Under the pieces are notes generated by a model. That model saw only the letters and a list, made by a program, of their open reading frames with translations. It did no database searches and was not told where the DNA came from. 64,000 nucleotides of DNA, from positions 186,001 through 250,000 of the forward strand of contig NZ_OY776576.1 in the NCBI RefSeq assembly GCF_963675815.1. The letters are read 5' to 3'. Numbering within the stretch: the stretch's first letter is position 1; every line of letters starts with the position of its first letter. This document shows, in pieces, positions 1 to 10,192 of the stretch. The DNA is from an uncultured Desulfuromusa sp. GTDB lineage: Bacteria > Desulfobacterota > Desulfuromonadia > Desulfuromonadales > Geopsychrobacteraceae. The translations under genes were made by a program, and so were the position numbers.

Positions 1-511
1 TGTAAATCAAGCCATCATCGTAGAGAGACACAAAGACTTCACGAACCGCTTTAGACAACCCCTCATCCATAGTGAAACGTTCACGCTCCCAGTCGCAGGA
101 AGCCCCAAGGCGTTTTAGCTGATTAATAATCTGTCCGCCTGACTCCTCTCGCCACGTCCAGACTTTCTCAACAAAGGCCTCACGACCCAATTCATGTCGA
201 TCTTTATTTTCAACAGCAAGCTGCTTTTCAACGACATTCTGGGTTGCAATCCCTGCGTGGTCTGTCCCCGGCATCCAGAGAACCTCATAACCGGACATCC
301 GTTTCCAACGGCAGAGAATATCTTGTAATGTATTATTTAAAGCGTGCCCCATGTGCAGAACACCAGTAACATTAGGAGGAGGAATGACAATTGAATAATG
401 GGGTTTCAGGGACTTTTCATCAGCATGAAAATCTCCTCGTTTTTCCCAGACATCAAACCATTTTTTTTCAACTTTTTCGGGCTCGTAACCTTTACTGAGT
501 TCTATCTTCAT
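1..511 (-). CDS. valS: Valyl-tRNA synthetase, N-terminal part (runs off the window)
   Basis: Class I aminoacyl-tRNA synthetase that charges tRNA-Val in the cytoplasm. Reverse translation from the ATG at 511 gives about 170 residues opening MKIELSKGYEPEKVEKKWF. It carries the class I HIGH signature as HMGH inside PPPNVTGVLHMGHALN, followed by WMPGTDHAGIATQ, both typical of ValS. The gene is cut by the left edge of the window, so the editing domain, KMSKS loop and C-terminal coiled coil are not visible. The upstream neighbour, a response regulator, is separated by a strong hairpin at 619-662, so valS probably has its own promoter in the roughly 110-base gap. Identification rests on the N-terminal motifs and is secure. 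Confidence 0.95.
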   Translation of the reverse strand, partial: MKIELSKGYEPEKVEKKWFDVWEKRGDFHADEKSLKPHYSIVIPPPNVTGVLHMGHALNNTLQDILCRWKRMSGYEVLWMPGTDHAGIATQNVVEKQLAVENKDRHELGREAFVEKVWTWREESGGQIINQLKRLGASCDWERERFTMDEGLSKAVREVFVSLYDDGLIY

Positions 512-618
512 TGCGGGTAAATCCTTGAATAAATATGGAGTTAATTGACACATTTTACCTATAACGACAGAGAATAGCATGATAAAATCAGGCAGATTTC
601 ACATGGGCAGAAACAATA

Positions 619-662
619 AAGGGGGGCAGCAAGGAAGTCAAGATTTCCCTGCTGCCCCCCTT
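619..662 (-). terminator. Strong hairpin terminator after the response regulator
   Basis: Arms AAGGGGGGCAGCAAGGAA and its near-perfect complement form an 18-bp, G/C-rich stem with one mismatch and a 7-base loop. It lies 40 bases past the stop of the receiver gene at 702. The T-tract on the minus side is short (TTTATTGTTT). It separates the chemosensory unit from valS. Confidence 0.8.
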
Positions 663-701
663 AAGAGGACTTACCATAATTTAATTGCCGAGAAAGATCA
701 G

Positions 702-2830
<2,129 letters not shown>

Positions 2831-2834
<4 letters not shown>

Positions 2835-3301
2835 TGATGCCTCCTCGCACCACCAGTATCAGACCGGCTTTGCCAAAAACCTTGGGTCATTTCTATGGCT
2901 AAAAAATTAATATCCAAAACATTATATTCTACATTCTGATAAACAAATTTTCCAACAGCTCCAAATTCTTTTTCTTTGGTCATCGTTCCATCTGACAGAA
3001 TCCCTTTTTGTTCAGCGACAATGCGGCCTGTCATGTCAGCAGGCAAAGCGATTGTGCCATATTCCGAATCAACAAGAACCTGGTAACCCTGCTGCGCAAC
3101 TTCCTGCTGAAAACTCTCTTTCAGGATCCACCCCAAATCCAACAAAGGAATCAGTCTGTTATCATCAACAAGAACAGCTGAAACCGCCCCCGGAAGACGT
3201 GGTAATTTATAGCTCTCCGAGCCCTGCAGAATCTTTTGAATTTGCAACAGTGAAAGTGCATAATTCAAAGTTCCTAATTGAAAAAGACCAAAGCGTTTCA
3301 T
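2831..3301 (-). CDS. CheW-like protein (second of two)
   Basis: 156-residue single-domain protein of the CheW fold. Its N-terminal FGLFQLGTLNYALSLLQIQKIL matches the opening strands of CheW. Later, LPRLPGAVSAVLVDDNRLIPLLDLG matches the conserved LP-x-PG-x-x-x-G-x-x-x-x-R-G-x-x-x-P-x-x-D region, though the usual arginine of RGxxIP is replaced. Such proteins couple receptors to a CheA kinase. The gene overlaps the first CheW-like gene (ATGA at 3298-3301) and the response regulator (2831-2834), so all three are co-translated. No cheA or receptor gene is in the window, so partners must be encoded elsewhere. The divergence suggests a scaffold of an alternative pathway and not the main flagellar CheW. 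Confidence 0.75.
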
Positions 3302-3744
3302 ATTGCAACAACAGTAGAGCCATAATAGCGTTCAGGTTCAAAAACAATGACTGGCTCCTGATTCAACAATTTAATCTGTGAATAAAATCCCGTTGCTGAG
3401 GTCTTTAAAAGAAATGGAATTTCACAGGGCGTAAAACTCTCTGCGGCATATAACTCGTCAGCCCGGTCTACCAGCAACGCCCAATTCCCCTCAAAACCAC
3501 GCAAAATAACGGCAACTTTATTCTGCAATTTAATGGTTGAAGAAATGTCCAGAATTAATGCCGGGTCAACAGCAGGTATCCAGGCTTGCCGGAATTGCAG
3601 TGCAGATATAATCCCCTGATTAATATCACTGCGACCAGGATCAATATTTTTTGCTATTTGATCAACAACTTCAACAACATCAGTCAGTTCGAGTAAAAAA
3701 CCTATCTTCCCCAGACGAAAAACAAGTTTTCTATTTTTACTCAT
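3298..3744 (-). CDS. CheW-like protein (first of two)
   Basis: 148-residue protein from the chosen start, MSKNRKLVFRLGKIGFLLEL. It has CheW-like strand patterns, including QGIISALQFRQAWIPAVDPALIL, which corresponds to the CheW core containing the R-G-x-x-I-P-V-x-D motif, here degenerate. I chose the ATG at 3744 over the upstream in-frame ATG at 3813 because AGGGGG lies 11 bases before it, and the extra 23 residues do not look like a CheW N-terminus. It is the first gene of the CheW-CheW-receiver unit. The two CheW-like proteins are only distantly alike, so they probably have different partners. Confidence 0.7.
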   Translation of the reverse strand: MSKNRKLVFRLGKIGFLLELTDVVEVVDQIAKNIDPGRSDINQGIISALQFRQAWIPAVDPALILDISSTIKLQNKVAVILRGFEGNWALLVDRADELYAAESFTPCEIPFLLKTSATGFYSQIKLLNQEPVIVFEPERYYGSTVVAI

Positions 3745-3866
3745 TAATAAAATGCCCCCTAAAATCGATCGAACTCCTTGATTTTCCAAGGAAAGCGCTT
3801 CAAAAGCTAGCATAGAGGTTAGAGACTGTCAAGTTTTATAATAAATTTCCAATAAACTCTTACACA

Positions 3867-4907
3867 TCAAATACTTTTCCATGGTTGCGGCAGAAAACAT
3901 TCCCGATAAAGAGATAAGGCAAAACGATCTGTCATCCCGGCAATAAAGTCTGCAACAGAAACCTCCAGGGTATCGCCTGCAAATCGTCGTCCTCCATAAT
4001 GTAAGAATATGTCCTGATCGTCACAAAAGAAGTGAAATAATTCGTGCAGCAGATGAGAAGCCTTATTAAACTCTGACTGGACCGATTCTGCGCGATAAAC
4101 ATGCTCAAACAACCAGGACCTTAATGCTCTGATAGCTTCGTCCATTTCTGCAGAAAGCCGAACCTGCGTGCCGCCACTAGCGATGGACTCGCGGATAAGA
4201 TCTTTTATCATCCGATCTATTCTGCAGGAATGGCGCAAACCAATGAGTTTTGAAATATCTTTAGGAATATCTGCTGCTTTTATGACATGACCACGAATGG
4301 CATCATCAAGATCATGACTGGTATAAGCAATGATATCTGCCAATCTGACAACTTGCCCCTCCAGAGTCTGGGCTCGAGACTGAACATCGGGGGTCAATAA
4401 ACCACCCTGCCCTTTTGAATGCTTTAGAATTCCATCACGGACTTCATACGTCAGGTTGAGCCCTTTGCCATCTTTCTCCAGGATATCAACAACGCGTAAG
4501 CTTTGCTTTACATGGTGAAAGCCTCCTGGAACAAGTTCATTTAACACCCGTTCTCCAACATGGCCAAAAGGAGTATGTCCGAGATCATGTCCCAGAGAAA
4601 TAGCTTCGGTCAGATCTTCGTTTAACCGTAACGCTCTGGAAATAGTACGTGCCACCTGAGAGACTTCCAGTGTATGTGTCAGCCGCGTTCTATAGTGGTC
4701 TCCCACCGGAGAAAGAAAAACTTGAGTTTTATACTTAAGTCTCCTGAAAGCTTTACAATGCAGAATACGATCTCTATCGTGTTGAAAAACAGTTCTTATA
4801 GTACATAGTTTCGAGGGGAGAATTCTTCCCTTGCTGTTAGAACTTAAACAGGCGCTTGGTGAAAGAGACTGCCTCTCAAAATCTTCAAAAGTTTTTCTTA
4901 TATCCAT
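3867..4907 (-). CDS. dgt: Deoxyguanosinetriphosphate triphosphohydrolase-like protein (HD superfamily)
   Basis: 346-residue HD-domain phosphohydrolase of the dGTPase family, which cleaves dNTP to nucleoside and triphosphate and helps control dNTP pools. The metal-binding residues are visible as HTLEVSQVARTISRALRLNED, then the HD pair in ISLGHDLGHTPFGHVGE, with a later D in TSHDLDDAIRG. The N-terminal RDRILHCKAFRRLKYKTQVF is the family signature. The length fits the shorter Deinococcus/Thermus-like subgroup; E. coli Dgt is about 505 residues. Substrate specificity in this subgroup varies, so dGTP as the only substrate should not be assumed. Downstream lies the CheW pair, about 120 bases away. 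Confidence 0.9.
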   Translation of the reverse strand: MDIRKTFEDFERQSLSPSACLSSNSKGRILPSKLCTIRTVFQHDRDRILHCKAFRRLKYKTQVFLSPVGDHYRTRLTHTLEVSQVARTISRALRLNEDLTEAISLGHDLGHTPFGHVGERVLNELVPGGFHHVKQSLRVVDILEKDGKGLNLTYEVRDGILKHSKGQGGLLTPDVQSRAQTLEGQVVRLADIIAYTSHDLDDAIRGHVIKAADIPKDISKLIGLRHSCRIDRMIKDLIRESIASGGTQVRLSAEMDEAIRALRSWLFEHVYRAESVQSEFNKASHLLHELFHFFCDDQDIFLHYGGRRFAGDTLEVSVADFIAGMTDRFALSLYRECFLPQPWKSI

Positions 4908-5126
4908 AAAAAACCATCCATTATCAATAAATACTATATAACCATAAGATTATAATTTGTGTAACATAAGAAGAAGTCAACTATTAAGGAATTTAACAAC
5001 AGCTTTATGATTTTTCTTTTTATTCTTGCTTTAGCTTAAATTCTATTCTAAGAATATTTTTTATAAGATTCAAAGTGAAAACATTACATTATACGGCTCT
5101 ACTATCCCCCGGCAGGAGAAACTATT

Positions 5127-5549
5127 ATGGCAACTATCATGGAAATGGCTGCAGATATTATTGCTGCACATGCATCAACAACCCCTATGTCAAAAGAAGA
5201 ACTAATCGCCGAATTGAACGAAGTCCATTCAGCACTAACAGCTCTGGACAAAGGGGAAACGATAGAAACCGGCGATGAAATCGAAAACATGCCCGCAGTC
5301 AGTCGAAAAAAAGCTTTTGGTAAAGATAAAATTTACTGCATGATCTGTGGCAAGGGATTCAAAACCCTCTCACGACATCTCAAAACCGCCCACGGAATGA
5401 CTGCATCAGAATATCGGAAACAATTTGATATCCCCCGCAGCCAATCACTTGCAGCAAAAAATTACTCTGAAAGCCGTCGCCAAATGGCCGTTGATCGTGA
5501 CCTGGCGGGAAATCTGGCAAAGGCCCGGGCAGCAAAAACAAAGAAATAA
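5127..5549 (+). CDS. MucR/Ros-family zinc-finger transcriptional regulator
   Basis: 140-residue DNA-binding protein with a single C2H2-type zinc finger near residues 72-91: C-M-I-C-GKGFKTLSRHLKTAH, so Cys-x2-Cys and two His. The downstream GMTASEYRKQFDIPRSQSLAA is the conserved Ros/MucR core. In alphaproteobacteria MucR binds AT-rich DNA and acts as a global silencer. Members in Desulfuromonadales are common but little studied. A good ribosome site (GGCAGGAG, 9 bases before the ATG at 5127) fixes the start. The gene stands alone on the plus strand behind an AT-rich 220-base region, and faces the DUF2914 gene across a terminator at 5577-5600. Confidence 0.88.
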   Translation: MATIMEMAADIIAAHASTTPMSKEELIAELNEVHSALTALDKGETIETGDEIENMPAVSRKKAFGKDKIYCMICGKGFKTLSRHLKTAHGMTASEYRKQFDIPRSQSLAAKNYSESRRQMAVDRDLAGNLAKARAAKTKK

Positions 5550-5576
5550 ACGCCATGACGCAATGAACAATCAAAA

Positions 5577-5600
5577 AAGGCGACCCTTTGGGGTCGCCTT
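5577..5600 (-). terminator. Rho-independent terminator of the deoB-DUF2914 transcript
   Basis: Perfect 10-bp stem AAGGCGACCC / GGGTCGCCTT with a TTTG loop. On the minus strand it is followed by TTTTTT, so it mainly terminates leftward transcription. It may also act on the mucR-like transcript from the other side, although no T-tract follows on the plus side. Confidence 0.9.
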
Positions 5601-5613
5601 GATACAAAATCGT

Positions 5614-6003
5614 CTATTCCAGCAAAAATGGAATGACAGCAATCTCACTGCCCTCCTCGTCCAGAACAGCGACTTTCCACTGCCCTGCCCATTGCGGTAA
5701 AAAACGCTTGGAAGAATAGGTTCGCCAATCAGAAGATCGAACCGGCAATGTCACCCTTGCAAGCTCAGCATCTTGATAATACCAAACATGGGTCACCTCT
5801 GTATCTTCTTGCGCCCCCACGATCCGGGTAAAACAAAACAACTTGCCAAAATCAGCTCGATAGGATTCAATCCTGTCAACCGGCAGCTGATTTTTAATTG
5901 CCGAAGTAATAGTCCCATCAGCAACTCTCAAATCTGCCGCATGCACGGAAGACATAGTGGCCACTGCAACAACAAACAATACGAGCGTCAATATTTTTTT
6001 CAC
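5614..6003 (-). CDS. Exported DUF2914-family protein
   Basis: 129-residue protein with a clear signal peptide (MKKILTLVLFVVAVATMSSVHA, cleavage after AHA/ADL type). The mature part contains FCFTRIVGA, VTHVWYYQDAELARVTLPV and GQWKVAVLDEEG, characteristic of DUF2914. The family has a beta-sandwich-like core with no established function and is often found in delta-proteobacteria. It starts 12 bases after the deoB stop, so it is probably the last gene of that transcript, although no functional link to deoxyribose metabolism is evident. It is predicted periplasmic. Confidence 0.75.
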   Translation of the reverse strand: MKKILTLVLFVVAVATMSSVHAADLRVADGTITSAIKNQLPVDRIESYRADFGKLFCFTRIVGAQEDTEVTHVWYYQDAELARVTLPVRSSDWRTYSSKRFLPQWAGQWKVAVLDEEGSEIAVIPFLLE

Positions 6004-6015
6004 ATCACAACCCCT

Positions 6016-7182
6016 TTAACGAAGAGTAGAAAGAAAACTTTGACCTGCCGACAAAGAAATCTGAAAATTGTCCGCCACCGTCGCCCCGACATCAGCGAAA
6101 GATTGCCGGATGCCCAAGTCTTTTGGAGCTGGTATAACCGGAGAAGAAAGCAGCAACGGAACGTACTCACGGCTATGATCCGTCCCCGGTGTTGTCGGAT
6201 CACAACCATGATCTGCAGTAATTATCAATAAGTCATCCTTGGCCATCTTAGCAAATAATTCCGGAAGCCATAAGTCAAACTCCTGCAAAGCTGCAGCAAA
6301 ACCGACACTATCTAAACGGTGCCCATATAGCATATCAAAATCTACCAGGTTGGTCATGATCAACCCACGATTTATTTCATCCAGAGCAGCTAAAGTTCTC
6401 TCCATGCCTTCCAGATTATTACGGGTTGACTGTGAATGCGTTATCCCCTCACCGGAAAAAAGGTCCTCAATTTTACCGATAGCACAAGTCGTTAATCCCT
6501 CTTTTTTCAGTAACTCCAGTACCGTCTCGCTTTGCGGCTTACACGGAAAATCGTGACGTCCGGAGGTCCGATAGAAATCAGCAGCACAGGTTCCTTTAAA
6601 TGGACGCGCAATGACTCGACAGACATTATAAGGAAGAAGAATTTTTTCTGCTTGCTGGCAAATTGAGTAGAGACGTTCCCGGGACATGACATCTTCGTGG
6701 GCAGCAATCTGAAAAACTGAATCACTACTGGTGTAAACAATTGGGCGTCCAGTATGCAGATGTTCTTCGCCGAGAGCAACAAGGATATCTGTCCCGCTCG
6801 AAGCAATATTACCAAGAGGGTTCAAACCCGTCTCTGCAATAAAAGCGTCGATGATTGACTCAGGGAAGCCATGAGGAAATACTGCAAATGGGCGCTCAAG
6901 GACAATTCCGGCTAATTCCCAGTGCCCGGTAACAGAATCCTTACCCGAACTCTTTTCAGCCATTTTCCCCCAGCAGCCAAGAGGACTGGCAACCTTTGCC
7001 ACGCCTGCAACGGATGCAACATGCCCCAAGCCCAACATTTCCAGGTGCGGTAGATGTAAACCACCGACAGCTTTGGCAACGTGCTGCAAAGTCGCAGCAT
7101 CCTGGTCACCATACTCTTCAGCATCGGGTGATGCTCCAATACCAACACCATCCAGAACAATGAGAATAATTCGTTTAAACAT
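6016..7182 (-). CDS. deoB: Phosphopentomutase
   Basis: 388-residue metalloenzyme of the alkaline-phosphatase fold that interconverts ribose/deoxyribose 1-phosphate and 5-phosphate in nucleoside salvage. Seen: the first metal-site motif LIVLDGVGIGASPDAEEYGD at the N-terminus, GKDSVTGHWELAG with the phosphorylated Thr region, and the C-terminal ITADHGCDPTTPGTDHSREYVP, which carries the remaining metal ligands. An in-frame TTG lies two codons upstream, but the ATG at 7182 (MFKR) is the better start. The ribosome site is weak. The gene lies 40 bases after argJ and 12 bases before the DUF2914 gene, on the same strand. Confidence 0.96.
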   Translation of the reverse strand: MFKRIILIVLDGVGIGASPDAEEYGDQDAATLQHVAKAVGGLHLPHLEMLGLGHVASVAGVAKVASPLGCWGKMAEKSSGKDSVTGHWELAGIVLERPFAVFPHGFPESIIDAFIAETGLNPLGNIASSGTDILVALGEEHLHTGRPIVYTSSDSVFQIAAHEDVMSRERLYSICQQAEKILLPYNVCRVIARPFKGTCAADFYRTSGRHDFPCKPQSETVLELLKKEGLTTCAIGKIEDLFSGEGITHSQSTRNNLEGMERTLAALDEINRGLIMTNLVDFDMLYGHRLDSVGFAAALQEFDLWLPELFAKMAKDDLLIITADHGCDPTTPGTDHSREYVPLLLSSPVIPAPKDLGIRQSFADVGATVADNFQISLSAGQSFLSTLR

Positions 7183-7221
7183 GTTCAACCAGATCGGTAT
7201 TCATTTTATGAAATAGTGAAA

Positions 7222-8424
7222 TCATGTGCGATAATCGGCATTGATTTTTACGTATTCATAACTGAGGTCAGACGTATAATAGCTCGACTCAGCTCCTCCC
7301 TGATGCAGATCAATCGTCACAACAAACTCATCAAGCTTCAGCACCTTCGACGCCTCAGCTTCACTATCTCCACCGACAGCCAATCCATCAACCGCGACAG
7401 GGATCTGGTTAAAACTGATATCAATATGATCAGGATTCACATCAACCCCGGAATAACCCACTGCGGCGATGATTCTTCCCCAATTCGCATCTTCACCGAA
7501 AAAAGCCGTTTTCACCAGAGATGATGTCGCCACTGAGCGTGCAACCTTTCGAGCGGATTCCACACAGGTGCCGCCAATGACCTTAATTTGAACCAACTTT
7601 GTTGCACCTTCACCATCGCGAACAATCATTTTCGCAAGCTCAAGAAGAACATTCTCAAGGTGCCGGCAGAATATTTCCGCCTCCTGAGTTTCAGGTTCTA
7701 TCCTTGCTGAATTGGCGGATCCATTGGCCAGCAGCAGCACCATATCATTGGTCGAAGTATCACCATCAACGGTAATTGAATTGAAACTGTTTTGAACAGC
7801 TTGCTGCAGCGCAGAATCAAGCAGTTCAGGGCTCACAAAAGCATCTGTCAGAACAAAGCCAAGCATCGTCGCCATATTAGGGTGGATCATCCCCGCCCCT
7901 TTTGCCACCCCCAGGACTTTATACTGTTGTTTACCGCTTTCCGCCGCAGATGCAACTTTGGGGAAAGCATCCGTCGTCATTATGGCCTCGGCAAAAACAG
8001 GGGCATGAGCGACAGACAAGTCTTTGACAAGTTCGGGAATACCTGCGACAAACGGCGGCAGGGGCAGCAACTCTCCAATCACCCCCGTAGAAGCAACGGC
8101 AACCAGGTCATTTTCTATTTGCAGCTCATCTGCAAGCGTCCCTAGGGTCGTTTCAGCAATGCGCAGACCTTCTGCACCAGTACAAGCGTTCGCATTGCCG
8201 CTGTTAACGAGAATAGCTTGACATTTCCCTCTGGCGACTCTTGGCTTTGTCAGTAATAATGGGGCAGCTATGACTTTATTCTGGGTAAAAACACCTGCAC
8301 AGTCTGCCGGAACGTCAGAGACAATCAACCCTAAATCCAATTTCCCTGATTTTTTAATTCCGCTGGCCAGTCCGGAGAAGCGGAACCCGGACGGGATATC
8401 GATATGATTCATATTCACTCGCAT
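7222..8424 (-). CDS. argJ: Bifunctional glutamate N-acetyltransferase / amino-acid acetyltransferase
   Basis: 400-residue ArgJ, which recycles acetyl from N-acetylornithine to glutamate in arginine synthesis and in many species also makes N-acetylglutamate from acetyl-CoA. The autocleavage region is visible: MATMLGFVLTDA, then SITVDGDTSTNDMV, where the Thr of the cleaved Ala/Thr-type junction becomes the catalytic N-terminus of the beta chain. NSGNANACTG and FGEDANWGRI are further family signatures. The ORF opens with TTG-ATG; I take the ATG at 8424, although an ATG at 8412 is also possible. No other arg genes are adjacent. It sits in the minus-strand run between the kinase gene and deoB. Confidence 0.95.
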   Translation of the reverse strand: MRVNMNHIDIPSGFRFSGLASGIKKSGKLDLGLIVSDVPADCAGVFTQNKVIAAPLLLTKPRVARGKCQAILVNSGNANACTGAEGLRIAETTLGTLADELQIENDLVAVASTGVIGELLPLPPFVAGIPELVKDLSVAHAPVFAEAIMTTDAFPKVASAAESGKQQYKVLGVAKGAGMIHPNMATMLGFVLTDAFVSPELLDSALQQAVQNSFNSITVDGDTSTNDMVLLLANGSANSARIEPETQEAEIFCRHLENVLLELAKMIVRDGEGATKLVQIKVIGGTCVESARKVARSVATSSLVKTAFFGEDANWGRIIAAVGYSGVDVNPDHIDISFNQIPVAVDGLAVGGDSEAEASKVLKLDEFVVTIDLHQGGAESSYYTSDLSYEYVKINADYRT

Positions 8425-8476
8425 CAACTTTGGAAAACAACCATTGACAAAAATCCGTCAAAACAGGCAGGCTCGG

Positions 8477-10177
8477 TTAAGAATAGCCCACCAACATATT
8501 ATAGGTGTGCTCAGTCGGCAGCATGAGGCCAAAACATGTGCCCTCTTCTGAGAGTTCTTCGAGAAAGATATCTCCTCTCATCCGGTCAACAACAACCTTA
8601 ACCAAAGCAAGACCGATCCCAACTCCGTGAGGTTTCTCCGTATCGATATCCCCTAATTGGGTATACGAATCAAAGATTGTCTCGTGAGCTTTTATTGGTA
8701 CGGTCTGGCCATCATTAAAAATCTGCAAATGGACGTATTCAAGCCCTTCAAGCTCCTGTACGTCAGCAGTGATTTTAACTCGGCCACCATCCCGATTAAA
8801 CTTTACGGCATTATCAATCAGAGAATTAAATGCCATCCCGAATTTCTCCTGATCTCCATAAATCTCCGGCAAGTCATCCTGAATATTGATTTCCACGGCC
8901 AGATTGCGTTCGTTCATTTTCGCATCGTAATACTGTAGAGAATCTGCAATAGACCAAGGGACTCCAAATGACTTCCAACGCCAAACTTCACGCTCAGATT
9001 CAATGGAAAACAACCTCAGCATTCCGGTAATTAACTTTTCAAGCCGTTTTCCTTCATCATGGACCTGGAGCAAATTGTCTTTGACTTCATCCTCCGACAG
9101 CTTGTTGAAAAAAGTGAGAGACAAGTCGATATAGCCCATAATCGAGGTCAGCGGAGTTTTTAATTCATGGGACAGATTACAGACCAGACGGGTTCGTGCC
9201 CTGTTGACCCGGACAAGATCTTCATTCGTACGCTCAAGAACCAGGGCCTGCCTGCGTAAATTATTTATCAGCTCAAAGTTTTCCATAGCCAGTGACACCT
9301 GATTGGCAATCGCGACCAGAAGATTTTGATCTTCCAGATCGAAAGGGTCACCAGACTTTTTATTATTAACGTTAATAACGCCAACAAACTCATCGCGGAC
9401 ATAAATGGGAACAGAGAGTAAAGATTGATTTTTATAACGCTCTCCGCCCCCAAGACGTTTGAAACGACCATCCTGGTCGATATTGGGAACAAGAACAGCC
9501 TCACCCGTTGCCAGGACATGGCCGGAGATCCCTTCACCGGAGGCAACTTTAACAGAGCTGGCAATATCCGGGGCCAATCCATGGGCGGCAGCAATATGGA
9601 GCATACCGTCATCCTCAAGAAGCATCAGGGAGGCGACATCAACACCGGTAGAGTGGACAATCGAATCAAGGATTTGATCAAATAACTCTTGCAGACCATT
9701 TCCGGAACTGGCTGTTTCCCCAACCTTTTTTAGAAGGATAAGGTCCGCCATCCTTCGTTGGGCCTCAAGTCTGGACTCATTCTGATGTACCGCCTGAAAA
9801 TAAGAGCTGATTCCCAACTTGGCCGCCTGCAGAACCTCTTCAGGAGCAAAAGGTTTGACCAGATAGTCGAGAGCCCGTTCTCGTAAAACCTGGCGGGCAA
9901 CATCAAAATCCTGCTGGCCGGAAATCATAATCACCTGAATCTCCGGAGTATGTTGCTTGATCATCCGCAACACATTCACCCCATTAATATCCGGCAGAGA
10001 AACATCACAAAAAACCACAGCCACACTTTCCTGATCCAGCATCGTGGTAATACCGGAACCGGATTCTGAACGGAGCACCGGATATTCAAGCTCTTCCAGA
10101 AGATCCTCAAGAAGATCCAGAATCAGTGGCGCATCATCGATCAATAAAATTGCTGGTTTTAATGGTTGCTCTGTCAT
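8477..10177 (-). CDS. Receiver - GAF - histidine kinase hybrid
   Basis: 566 residues, cytoplasmic (no membrane segment). The receiver is at about 1-125, with DD at 14-15, phospho-acceptor D58 in CDVSLPD and K in LVKPFAPEE. The GAF domain at about 150-305 includes SGEGISGHVLATGEAVLVPN and SLLSVPIYVRDEFVGVINV. The HisKA phospho-His is near 336 in NLSHELKTPL. The HATPase has N box DNAVKFN and G box GVGIGLALV. The receiver-first order suggests that phosphorylation or ligand binding by GAF tunes the kinase, which then signals to an unlinked regulator. The gene lies 15 bases after secA on the same strand. No cognate regulator is adjacent, and the signal is unknown. Confidence 0.9.
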   Translation of the reverse strand: MTEQPLKPAILLIDDAPLILDLLEDLLEELEYPVLRSESGSGITTMLDQESVAVVFCDVSLPDINGVNVLRMIKQHTPEIQVIMISGQQDFDVARQVLRERALDYLVKPFAPEEVLQAAKLGISSYFQAVHQNESRLEAQRRMADLILLKKVGETASSGNGLQELFDQILDSIVHSTGVDVASLMLLEDDGMLHIAAAHGLAPDIASSVKVASGEGISGHVLATGEAVLVPNIDQDGRFKRLGGGERYKNQSLLSVPIYVRDEFVGVINVNNKKSGDPFDLEDQNLLVAIANQVSLAMENFELINNLRRQALVLERTNEDLVRVNRARTRLVCNLSHELKTPLTSIMGYIDLSLTFFNKLSEDEVKDNLLQVHDEGKRLEKLITGMLRLFSIESEREVWRWKSFGVPWSIADSLQYYDAKMNERNLAVEINIQDDLPEIYGDQEKFGMAFNSLIDNAVKFNRDGGRVKITADVQELEGLEYVHLQIFNDGQTVPIKAHETIFDSYTQLGDIDTEKPHGVGIGLALVKVVVDRMRGDIFLEELSEEGTCFGLMLPTEHTYNMLVGYS

Positions 10178-10192
10178 AGATTCATCTTGTTC